Assembly: GCA_020630695.1 (NCBI GenBank)
Contig: JAHDIS010000037.1
Coordinates: 1-42,868 of the forward strand
Length of the DNA: 42,868 nt
Direction: 5' to 3'
Origin: Paracoccaceae bacterium
GTDB lineage: Bacteria; Pseudomonadota; Alphaproteobacteria; Rhodobacterales; Rhodobacteraceae
Position 1 is the first letter of the stretch. Each line of letters starts with the position of its first letter. The notes under the pieces were generated by a model, which was not told the DNA's origin, ran no database searches, and saw only the letters and a program-made list of their open reading frames with translations. Made by a program: the position numbers and the translations under genes. Of this stretch, positions 26,445 to 33,343 are shown piece by piece.

Positions 26445-26491
26445 GGTATCAATTGGACCTTTAATTCACGCAAAAGGTATTATAAAGGTAT
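26445..26491 (+). promoter_or_regulatory. GGTAT repeats upstream of the amino-sugar kinase gene
   Basis: GGTAT occurs at 26445, 26476 and 26487, the last two exactly 11 bases apart and close to the kinase start codon at 26496; a related GGACC is at 26455. They mirror the copies facing murQ. The promoter-proximal pair overlaps the ribosome binding site (AAAGG), so binding could block translation initiation as well. Confidence 0.6.
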
Positions 26492-26495
26492 CAAC

Positions 26496-27377
26496 ATGAG
26501 AGATTCGACCGAAACCCAGACTCTGGCCATCGACGGCGGTGGCACACGGTGCAGAATTGCCCTGCAAGACTCAGGTGAACGTCTGGTGTCTGAATTTGGG
26601 CCGGCCAACACTGCAACCGATTTTGACAATGCAGTTCGGTGCCTTCTGGATGGCCTGCAGGCGACCGCGCAGAACGCAGACATGTCTTTCGACACCCTAT
26701 GCGCTCTGCCCGCTTTCGTCGGGCTCGCGGGCATCACCGGCAAGGCAGAAGCCAAACGGATGGCCAATGCTTTGCCGCTCAAAAATGCCCGTTACGCGGA
26801 TGATCGCCGCGCGGCCCTCAGGGGCGCATTGGGCCAACGTGATGGCCTGATCGCGCATTGCGGAACAGGGTCGTTCTTTGCGTCTCGAATTGCTGGCGAC
26901 GAACAATTTGCGGGCGGTTGGGGTGCACGGCTGGGTGACGAAGCATCGGCCCAATGGGTTGGGCGCAAGGCGCTGGCCAAGGTGCTGCAACACCATGACG
27001 GGTTTGTTGCATCCAGCCCGATGATCGAAGACCTGCAATCCCGCTTTAGCGATACTGGCAGTCTCGTCAGCTTTGCGCAGGGCGCAAGCCCTGCCGCGTT
27101 TGGAGCGCTTGCGCCCTGCGTCACACAGCACGCGCAACAGGGCGATGTCGTTGCGGTCAGCATTTTGCAATCCGCGGGTGATCACATTGCGTCCAGCCTG
27201 CGGCAGATGGCGTGGAGACCTGGCCTTGCGATTTGCCTCACTGGCGGGATCGGGCCGTTCTTTGCCCCCTATCTTGCTCATGAAATGGCCCAAGACCTTA
27301 TTGAACCGCTGGGCGAGCCGCTGGATGGCGCGATTGCACTTTCGCAGGAAATAGAGGTGACACATGGATATTGCTGA
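26496..27377 (+). CDS. BadF/BcrA-type amino-sugar kinase (GlcNAc and/or MurNAc kinase)
   Basis: A 293-residue kinase of the ASKHA fold. Phosphate-1 motif LAIDGGGTRCRIAL (10-23), GTGS at 123-126 for phosphate-2, GGWGARLGDEAS (140-151), and LTGGIGPFF near the C-terminus for the adenosine site. BadF-type members include NagK-like GlcNAc kinases and MurK, which phosphorylates both GlcNAc and MurNAc; with a MurQ-like etherase next door, dual activity is attractive but unproven. It would phosphorylate sugars brought in by the ABC transporter. Start ATG 26496 with AAAGG upstream; it overlaps the gntR gene by 14 bases. Confidence 0.87.
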   Translation: MRDSTETQTLAIDGGGTRCRIALQDSGERLVSEFGPANTATDFDNAVRCLLDGLQATAQNADMSFDTLCALPAFVGLAGITGKAEAKRMANALPLKNARYADDRRAALRGALGQRDGLIAHCGTGSFFASRIAGDEQFAGGWGARLGDEASAQWVGRKALAKVLQHHDGFVASSPMIEDLQSRFSDTGSLVSFAQGASPAAFGALAPCVTQHAQQGDVVAVSILQSAGDHIASSLRQMAWRPGLAICLTGGIGPFFAPYLAHEMAQDLIEPLGEPLDGAIALSQEIEVTHGYC

Positions 27378-28119
27378 CTTCTTGCGCCCTGAAGCATGGT
27401 TGAGCCGCTCCGCAGGACCACGGTACGTGCAGTTGCGCCGCCGACTGGAGGCGGGGATCGAAGAGGGCATTCTTGCCCCCAATTCATCGCTTCCGCCCGA
27501 ACGCGAACTGGCCGAGATCACAGATTTGTCACGCGTTACGGTCCGCAAAGCCATACAAGAGCTCGTCCGGGAAGGTGCTGTCGAACAACGTCAGGGGTCC
27601 GGCACATTTGTGCGGGAACCGATCCCCCGCGTCGAACAATCCCTGTCGCATTTGACTTCGTTTACCGAGGATATGCAGCGACGCGGGCTTCAAACCACAT
27701 CCAAGTGGCTTGAACGGGGCATCTTCATGCCCTCGCCCGACGAAGTGGTGGCGCTGGGGCTCGCAGCAGGGGATCAGGTTTCCCGGATCTATCGCCTGCG
27801 CGAAGCGGGTGGACAGCCCATGGCCTTGGAGCGGGCAGCGTTGCCGCTGGATATCCTGTCCAACCCCACCGCTGTCACAACATCGCTTTATGAATTGCTC
27901 GAACAATCCGGCGTACGACCGGTACGCGCGGTCCAGAAAATTTCGGCGATCAATCTCGAAGCAGAAGACGCCGAATTGCTGAACGTCGCCGAGGGAACCG
28001 CCGGGCTGCGCATCCAGCGCACATCCTATCTTCAAAGCGGACGGGTCGCTGAGTTGACCCGCTCAATCTATCGCGGTGATGCCTACGATTTCGTGGCCGA
28101 ACTGCGTCTGTCACATTAA
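27364..28119 (+). CDS. GntR-family regulator, HutC subfamily (UTRA domain), amino-sugar type
   Basis: A 251-residue regulator: winged helix at about 20-85 (SSLPPERELAEITDLSRVTV, then VEQRQGSGTFV as the wing) and a UTRA ligand domain (about 105-245; QVSRIYRLREAGGQPMALER, LRIQRTSYLQSGRVAELT). NagR/DasR-type relatives bind phosphorylated amino sugars such as GlcN6P or GlcNAc6P and release their operators. The position between the kinase and deaminase genes supports that ligand class. It starts inside the end of the kinase gene (14-base overlap). It probably controls both divergent operons through the GGTAT repeats at 26354-26491. Confidence 0.93.
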   Translation: MDIADFLRPEAWLSRSAGPRYVQLRRRLEAGIEEGILAPNSSLPPERELAEITDLSRVTVRKAIQELVREGAVEQRQGSGTFVREPIPRVEQSLSHLTSFTEDMQRRGLQTTSKWLERGIFMPSPDEVVALGLAAGDQVSRIYRLREAGGQPMALERAALPLDILSNPTAVTTSLYELLEQSGVRPVRAVQKISAINLEAEDAELLNVAEGTAGLRIQRTSYLQSGRVAELTRSIYRGDAYDFVAELRLSH

Positions 28120-28133
28120 CAAAGGCGCGCCAG

Positions 28134-29162
28134 ATGCACCCTGACCCCACTCGCATGCGACGGGAAATTCTTGAAATACCCGATGCCGTAGAACGCCTGC
28201 TGTCCGATGGCGGCGCAGACATCCGCGCCGCGGCCCAGACCGCGCGAGACATGGATCCGGCCTTTTTGCTGTCTGTGGCGCGTGGCTCTTCCGACCACGC
28301 CTGCACCTTTCTGAAGTATGCAAGCGAACTGGTTCTGCGCCGGCCCATGGCTTCGGTCGGACCTTCGGTCAAGTCGATCTACGGCGTCGATCTTGTCGCC
28401 AAGGGCGCCTTGTGCCTGTCCGTCTCGCAATCCGGTATGAGCCCCGACATCGTCAGGATGACACGTTCGGTTGTCGCATCCGGCGGCATGGCCGTCGCCA
28501 TCACAAACGATCCAGCGTCTGATCTGGCAGCGGTGGCCAATGCAACCCTGCCGATCCATGCAGGCCCAGAGCTGAGCGTGGCGGCAACCAAGACCTTTGT
28601 CACATCGCTGGTCACGGGGCTTTGGTTAATTGCGGAAATCAAACAGGACGCTGATCTCATTGCGGCGATCCATGCCCTGCCTGCACATCTGGCGGCGGCC
28701 ACACTTTGCGACTGGTCGGACGCCGCTTCGGCGATCAGCGGCCAGTCACTGTTTACGCTCGGGCGCGGCCCATCTTGGGCAATCGCCAACGAAGCTGCAC
28801 TCAAGTTCAAGGAAACCTGTCTGATCCACGCCGAGAGCTATTCATCGGCTGAAGTGCTGCATGGGCCGGTTTCCATCGTGGAGCAAGGCTTTCCCGTGAT
28901 CGGCTTTGCCGCAGGCGACGCCGCCGAAACAAGTGTCACCGAGGTCTTGGACGCTTTGGCCGATAAGGGCGCAAAAGCCTTTGCGGCATCAACCAAAGTC
29001 ACGCGGGCAACCGCCCTGCCCCATGCACGCACCGATCACTGGCTTACCGATCCGATCGCGGCCATTGTGTCGTTTTATGGAATGGTGGAAAAGGTCGCAC
29101 GGGCACGCGGCATCAATCCCGACACACCGCGTCACCTGAAGAAAGTGACTGAAACCGTATGA
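28134..29162 (+). CDS. SIS-domain glucosamine-6-phosphate deaminase (NagB-II / GlmS isomerase-like)
   Basis: A 342-residue protein matching the isomerase half of GlmS without the glutaminase domain, with two SIS domains. ARGSSDHA (49-56) and SQSGMSPD (98-105) are the sugar-phosphate loops; KETCLIHAESYSSAEVLHGP and the C-terminal NPDTPRHLKKVTETV are the conserved GlmS-type elements. Without the ammonia-producing domain the reaction runs in the catabolic direction: glucosamine-6-phosphate to fructose-6-phosphate plus ammonia. It lies 14 bases after gntR and its stop overlaps the nagA start (ATGA). This type of deaminase (NagB-II) is often found in place of the classic NagB in proteobacteria. 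Confidence 0.9.
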   Translation: MHPDPTRMRREILEIPDAVERLLSDGGADIRAAAQTARDMDPAFLLSVARGSSDHACTFLKYASELVLRRPMASVGPSVKSIYGVDLVAKGALCLSVSQSGMSPDIVRMTRSVVASGGMAVAITNDPASDLAAVANATLPIHAGPELSVAATKTFVTSLVTGLWLIAEIKQDADLIAAIHALPAHLAAATLCDWSDAASAISGQSLFTLGRGPSWAIANEAALKFKETCLIHAESYSSAEVLHGPVSIVEQGFPVIGFAAGDAAETSVTEVLDALADKGAKAFAASTKVTRATALPHARTDHWLTDPIAAIVSFYGMVEKVARARGINPDTPRHLKKVTETV

Positions 29163-30307
29163 CCCAGACGTCCGTAACATTCGCCGGCGGCCGCATTTTC
29201 GACGGCGAAAGCCTGCATGACGCCATGGCAGCGCGGTTTCGTGAAGGTGTTTTTGCAGAACTGGTTCCGGAAAGCGCGGTTACAAAGGACGAAGCAACTG
29301 TTGATCTGAAGGGGGACATCCTGACACCGGGCTTTGTCGATCTGCAGGTCAACGGCGGCGGTGGTGTCATGTTCAATGAAAGCCCTGACCTTGATACTCT
29401 GACGATTATGGCCGAGGCGCACAGGTCATTGGGATGCACGGCGATCCTGCCGACCTTGATTACCGACCGTCCAGATAAAACAACGGCAGCCATCAACGCA
29501 GTACGCAAAGCCTTGCAGGCCCAGATTGCCGGCATTTCGGGGCTGCATCTTGAAGGCCCTCATTTGTCTGTTGCCCGCAAAGGCGCACATGACGCATCGC
29601 TCATCCGACCAATGGATGATGCCGATTTTCAGCAGTTGCTGGAGGCCAAGGCAAACATTCCGGTTCTCAAGATTACAGTCGCTCCGGAAAACGTCACACC
29701 AGACCAAGTGTCGAAACTGGCAAAGGCCGGAATTCTTGTGTCGCTTGGCCACACGGACGCCGATTTCGAAACGTGCCGCCGCTATGCAAAGGCAGGCGCG
29801 TCCTGCGTAACGCATCTGTTCAATGCCATGAGCCAACTGGGCAATCGCGAACCGGGTCTGGTTGGGGCGGTTTTGAACCTTGGCCAATTGTCTTCGGGCG
29901 CAATTGCCGACGGCATCCATGTGCACCCCGCTGTTCTGCAAGCCGCATGGAAAGCAAAAACGGGTCCGGGCAAGATCTATCTGGTCAGCGATTCAATGGC
30001 CGTGGCGGGCACCGAGGAAACCGAGTTTTTCCTCGACGGACGACGCATCTGCCGCGAAAACGGCAGACTGACTTTGGACAACGGTACGCTTGCCGGGGCC
30101 GATCTGGACCTGACCCAAGCAATCAACGTGCTGGTCAACGCGGTCGGTGTCGATCTCGAAGATGCGTTGCGCGCCGCGACCTCGGTCCCCGCCGGTGTAA
30201 TTGGCCTGCCCAGCGGGTTGGCTCCCGGCGTTACCCGTTTGGAAGACATCAACCGGATTACGCATGATTTGCGTTCGCTGTCCCGCCCCGCGGTCGAATT
30301 AAACTGA
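29159..30307 (+). CDS. nagA: N-acetylglucosamine-6-phosphate deacetylase
   Basis: A 382-residue amidohydrolase. DLQVNGGGGVMF (61-72) is the family N-terminal motif; HLEGPH (130-135) carries the metal-binding Glu132; His198 in SLGHTDADF and His219 in THLFNAM are further ligands, and Asp278 in LVSDSMA is the catalytic acid/base. It converts GlcNAc-6-phosphate, from the kinase or the MurQ step, to glucosamine-6-phosphate plus acetate, which the SIS-domain deaminase then uses. It starts by ATGA overlap with that gene and ends the rightward operon. A typical NagA of about 380 residues. Confidence 0.95.
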   Translation: MTQTSVTFAGGRIFDGESLHDAMAARFREGVFAELVPESAVTKDEATVDLKGDILTPGFVDLQVNGGGGVMFNESPDLDTLTIMAEAHRSLGCTAILPTLITDRPDKTTAAINAVRKALQAQIAGISGLHLEGPHLSVARKGAHDASLIRPMDDADFQQLLEAKANIPVLKITVAPENVTPDQVSKLAKAGILVSLGHTDADFETCRRYAKAGASCVTHLFNAMSQLGNREPGLVGAVLNLGQLSSGAIADGIHVHPAVLQAAWKAKTGPGKIYLVSDSMAVAGTEETEFFLDGRRICRENGRLTLDNGTLAGADLDLTQAINVLVNAVGVDLEDALRAATSVPAGVIGLPSGLAPGVTRLEDINRITHDLRSLSRPAVELN

Positions 30308-30308
30308 T

Positions 30309-30353
30309 CGCTGGAAACCCAGCGGGCACATGCGCCGAACCGCGTCCCGGCGC
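30309..30353. terminator. Two hairpins between the convergent nagA and module A regulator genes
   Basis: CGCTGG/CCAGCG (30309-30324, four-base loop) and GCGCCG/CGGCGC (30332-30353, ten-base loop) lie in the 49 bases separating the stops. Neither has a T-tract, so Rho-assisted or bidirectional termination is only a suggestion. Confidence 0.4.
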
Positions 30354-30356
30354 GGG

Positions 30357-32009
30357 CTAGAGCCCAAGCAGCAAGTCGCGACTGCGGTCATTCATGAATG
30401 CCTCGCTGCGCGCAAGCTTGGCCGGATAGGTTTCATCCTCGACCAGTCGTTGCGACGTGAAATCACTCTCCAGTGCCTGTAGCCGCCGGATCATTTCGGC
30501 CGCGTTTTCCTCGTCATCAGACAGACCGTAAAGCGCGATCAAGAACCGCAACGCGGGCCTGAAAGTTGGCGCGGTCGCATGGGTCCGGCGCAGATCCCGG
30601 ATAGCATCCTGCACAGACCCGACAATCGCCGTTGTCAGTCCCTTGTGCTGATCCCACCAGAATTTCAACGGTCCGGGCCCGAGCAAGGCGCTGGCTTGCT
30701 TGGCGCTCGAATGTGCTTTGTCAAACTCGTTAAGATAAAGCTCGGAAGCCGATCGAACCCACCACGCGAACGGATTGCCCGGATTGATCGCAATCGCCCG
30801 GTCGGACAGTTCTTCGCTGCGATAGAAATCCCGGTCGAGGATCAATGTCGTGTTGGCGAGATTGGCCAGAACAGCTGAATTACCCGGCTCCAACTCCAGC
30901 GCTGATTGCTGAAACACCTGTGCTTCACGCCTGAGCTGTTCTTCGTCAATGCCGTAGCGTTCTACCCATTGAATGGCCCGTACATGGGCGCGGGTCGCCG
31001 CAACCAACCCGTTCTTTGGCGATGTTTCCTGCGCGATTTGCAACAGTCTGTCCGCCTCGATGCTGCCTTTGCGCGTCATTGAGAACAGATTGCGCAGAGC
31101 GAGTTGTAACAACATACCGCTGGCCGCCTTTTCAGGCTGCTGCACGCGGCGGGAAAAGTGCATGCTCAGCGCGTCGAGCATCTGATTTCCAATGCGCAAC
31201 AAACCCACATTATCGGTTGGCAGCATCCCATCCAGAAAGGACTGCTGCGTATCCGACCAAATCAACGTGCCGCTTTTCCCGTCTTCGGCCAAGACGCGCA
31301 GACCGATGATTTCATGTCCCAACGAAAAGGCCTTGAGTGAAACCCGCACGTCGCAGGCGATGGCGGGTTGTTCACCAGGTTCATGGCTCGGATCAGTCTG
31401 GCAGACCACATCCGCGATCAGGTTTTCGCGAAGGGTGCAGGACAGATGATCAAGGATGGAAAGTTCAACAGCGGCCAATACTTCGTTTTCGGTTCCCGAG
31501 CCAACAAACAAAGCCCGAAGCGGCGCTGGGTTATCCTGCTCTCGAACGCCCAGAACAGGGGTTGGGATCGGCCCCTGCGGGTCACGTTTTGACCGCTCAA
31601 GCGTCAGCCATTCCTCAAATTCTTCGTCCCGGATGTCGATCCCTTCCAGAAACTCGCCATCTTGGGGATTGTCGACCACGTGAATGAAAGACGCGTCCAG
31701 CGACACATGCGTGCGTGAGGCATTGAGCGCATCCCGGTTGTCACCCAATATCCGACGCAATGAGGCCAGCGCCTGCCGCAACGAAGCAGCGCCCTGCTCA
31801 CGACCCCGATCACTCCATAACTTGTCCTGAAGCCAGATGCGTGTCTTGCGGTGCAGATGCGCTGTCGCCAACAGGGCTACCAACCCGCAGGTCTTTGCCC
31901 CACGCGGCGTGACGTCTTTGCCAGCCGCATTGACCATACGAAATGTACCGCAAAGGTGAATCGTAACAGCTTTTTCTACAAAGGCAGAATGGACACTCAT
32001 AAACGCCAT
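30357..32009 (-). CDS. Winged-helix/TPR transcriptional regulator, SARP-like (module A)
   Basis: A cytosolic regulator of about 550 residues without membrane segments. The N-terminal winged helix (about 10-110 in the ORF) runs from VTIHLCGTFRM through KTRIWLQDKLWSD and ASLRQALASLRRIL, the arrangement of OmpR/SARP-type DNA-binding domains. A middle domain (about 170-290) resembles the TolB-like segment found in related regulators, ending in TLIWSDTQQSF. The C-terminal half is helical and TPR-like (LELEPGNSAVLANLANTTLI, AIAINPGNPFAWWV). It diverges from the (GS)20 PAP2 gene, and a direct repeat with 11-bp period lies between them. I prefer ATG 32009 because GGGGG precedes it; ATG 32027 is also possible. 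The regulator of module B has the same three-part layout but low identity. Confidence 0.8.
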   Translation of the reverse strand: MAFMSVHSAFVEKAVTIHLCGTFRMVNAAGKDVTPRGAKTCGLVALLATAHLHRKTRIWLQDKLWSDRGREQGAASLRQALASLRRILGDNRDALNASRTHVSLDASFIHVVDNPQDGEFLEGIDIRDEEFEEWLTLERSKRDPQGPIPTPVLGVREQDNPAPLRALFVGSGTENEVLAAVELSILDHLSCTLRENLIADVVCQTDPSHEPGEQPAIACDVRVSLKAFSLGHEIIGLRVLAEDGKSGTLIWSDTQQSFLDGMLPTDNVGLLRIGNQMLDALSMHFSRRVQQPEKAASGMLLQLALRNLFSMTRKGSIEADRLLQIAQETSPKNGLVAATRAHVRAIQWVERYGIDEEQLRREAQVFQQSALELEPGNSAVLANLANTTLILDRDFYRSEELSDRAIAINPGNPFAWWVRSASELYLNEFDKAHSSAKQASALLGPGPLKFWWDQHKGLTTAIVGSVQDAIRDLRRTHATAPTFRPALRFLIALYGLSDDEENAAEMIRRLQALESDFTSQRLVEDETYPAKLARSEAFMNDRSRDLLLGL

Positions 32010-32063
32010 AGTAAGGCCCCCACCCATTTTTCCGAAACTTTTTATGAGCAGTAGGCGCTTCAG

Positions 32064-32081
32064 CGTGAATGCTTCGTGAAT
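32064..32081. promoter_or_regulatory. CGTGAAT direct repeat, 11-bp period
   Basis: Two exact copies of CGTGAAT (32064-32070, 32075-32081) are separated by four bases, as in PhoB-type boxes bound by tandem winged-helix domains. They lie between the divergent module A regulator and the (GS)20 PAP2 gene and are flanked by GGCGC and GCGCC. Confidence 0.5.
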
Positions 32082-32194
32082 AATGCAGCGCCATTGCCAT
32101 TAAGATTTGCCAAAGACATTCGGCTCGCCTCACAATTGTAGCCAGAGACACAGGTACATCTTTGTTGAAGGTTCACGATAAGGGGAGAATTATC

Positions 32195-33343
32195 ATGGTG
32201 GCTTTTGGTTCGGGTTCGGGATCTGGTTCGGGCAGCGGTTCGGGTTCGGGTAGTGGATCGGGTTCGGGATCTGGGTCGGGTTCCGGCAGCGGGTCCGGGT
32301 CCGGCAGCGGGTCGGGCTCTGGTAGTGGCACAGCACACGCGGGCGGCTCTGTTTCGCCAGCTCTCAGTGCCACGATAGCGGCTGCCAGCGATGCGGTGAT
32401 CGGTTATTGGGACGGGACAACCGATGCTACGCTTGCGGACACCGACGTCGGCCATGGAGCGCCCTTTTATCTGCCTCCGGGCTTGCGTCATCAGTTGATG
32501 GTTATGGAGGTTCTGCAGAAAACCAAGGTCGAGGGCGGCAATGGAACTGTGGCGCTACAGAAATCGGACGGCTCTCTTCTTTTGGAATTAAACCGACCGG
32601 GTCCCACAACGCTCAAAAACCAATTGATGCACGTTCGGAACTATGCCGACCTGCGCATCGATCGGGCGGTCGAAATCAATATCCAGATGACGGACATCCT
32701 GTCCTATCTGGCAAGCCCGGTACAACTGGATGCCAGCGGCTACAAACACACTTTTGAGTTCATAACAGCGACCCTGGAAATCGCGTCAGCGCTGTCGCAA
32801 CACATGAAACATCACGTGGCAACGAAACGGCCGGTGGAAATCGAGCCCAAGGTCATGCCGATCATTCAAACACCGGCGCATTCCAGTTTCCCATCAGGGC
32901 ATGCAACCGAAGCCTTTGCTGTTGCAACCGTGATCGGCAATTTCTTTCCGGATGCGCAGATCTATGTTGACCGCCTTGCCGCGCGAATTGCCGTGAACCG
33001 TACGGTCGCGGGTGTCCACTATCCAGTCGACAGCATTGCGGGCTGCACGCTTGGACGTATCATTGGCCAAGCCGTCTGGGACCTTGCCAGCACCGGGGAC
33101 ATGCAGGCACGCGAATGGGAGTATGTGATAAACGACGCCAACAATGATGACTTCGACTACACCAAAATCGACCAGAATGATGTCACAGGTTTGAGCGCCG
33201 CGGATGCAGAGGTTCAACCGCTTGCGCCGATCGTTCCAACAGCCGATGAAGCCAGCGCATCAACCGCGGTCCCCGTACTACATGCCGTCTGGAAAGCCGC
33301 AACAGAGGAATTTGGCCAACGCACGCAGGGGCCAATCCGATGA
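32195..33343 (+). CDS. PAP2 / vanadium-haloperoxidase-like protein with (GS)20 N-terminus (module A)
   Basis: A 382-residue soluble protein. Residues 5-45 are an uninterrupted Gly-Ser alternation. The rest is a PAP2-fold enzyme with all three signature motifs: KHHVATKRP (K205 to P213, KX6RP), PSGH at 233-236, and [12 protein letters not shown] (Arg269, His275, Asp279; Asn replaces the usual Ser of SRX5HX3D). These residues bind phosphate or vanadate, so it is an acid phosphatase or a haloperoxidase; lipid-phosphatase transmembrane helices are absent. There is no signal peptide before the tract. Start ATG 32195 follows GGGGAGA; the upstream in-frame start at 32162 is weaker. Its stop overlaps the protease start by ATGA, so the two are translationally coupled. 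Confidence 0.86.
   Translation: MVAFGSGSGSGSGSGSGSGSGSGSGSGSGSGSGSGSGSGSGSGSGTAHAGGSVSPALSATIAAASDAVIGYWDGTTDATLADTDVGHGAPFYLPPGLRHQLMVMEVLQKTKVEGGNGTVALQKSDGSLLLELNRPGPTTLKNQLMHVRNYADLRIDRAVEINIQMTDILSYLASPVQLDASGYKHTFEFITATLEIASALSQHMKHHVATKRPVEIEPKVMPIIQTPAHSSFPSGHATEAFAVATVIGNFFPDAQIYVDRLAARIAVNRTVAGVHYPVDSIAGCTLGRIIGQAVWDLASTGDMQAREWEYVINDANNDDFDYTKIDQNDVTGLSAADAEVQPLAPIVPTADEASASTAVPVLHAVWKAATEEFGQRTQGPIR
32207..32329 (+). repeat. (GS)20 G coding repeat
   Basis: 41 codons of strict Gly-Ser alternation at the N-terminus of the PAP2-like protein. Serine is written with both TCN and AGY codons and glycine with all four, so the DNA is irregular while the protein pattern is perfect. Confidence 0.97.

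Noticed and set aside
32173-32373. Pro-Glu/Pro-Asp repeat protein on the minus strand
   Set aside because: It is only the reverse complement of the Gly-Ser codon tract of the PAP2-like gene.
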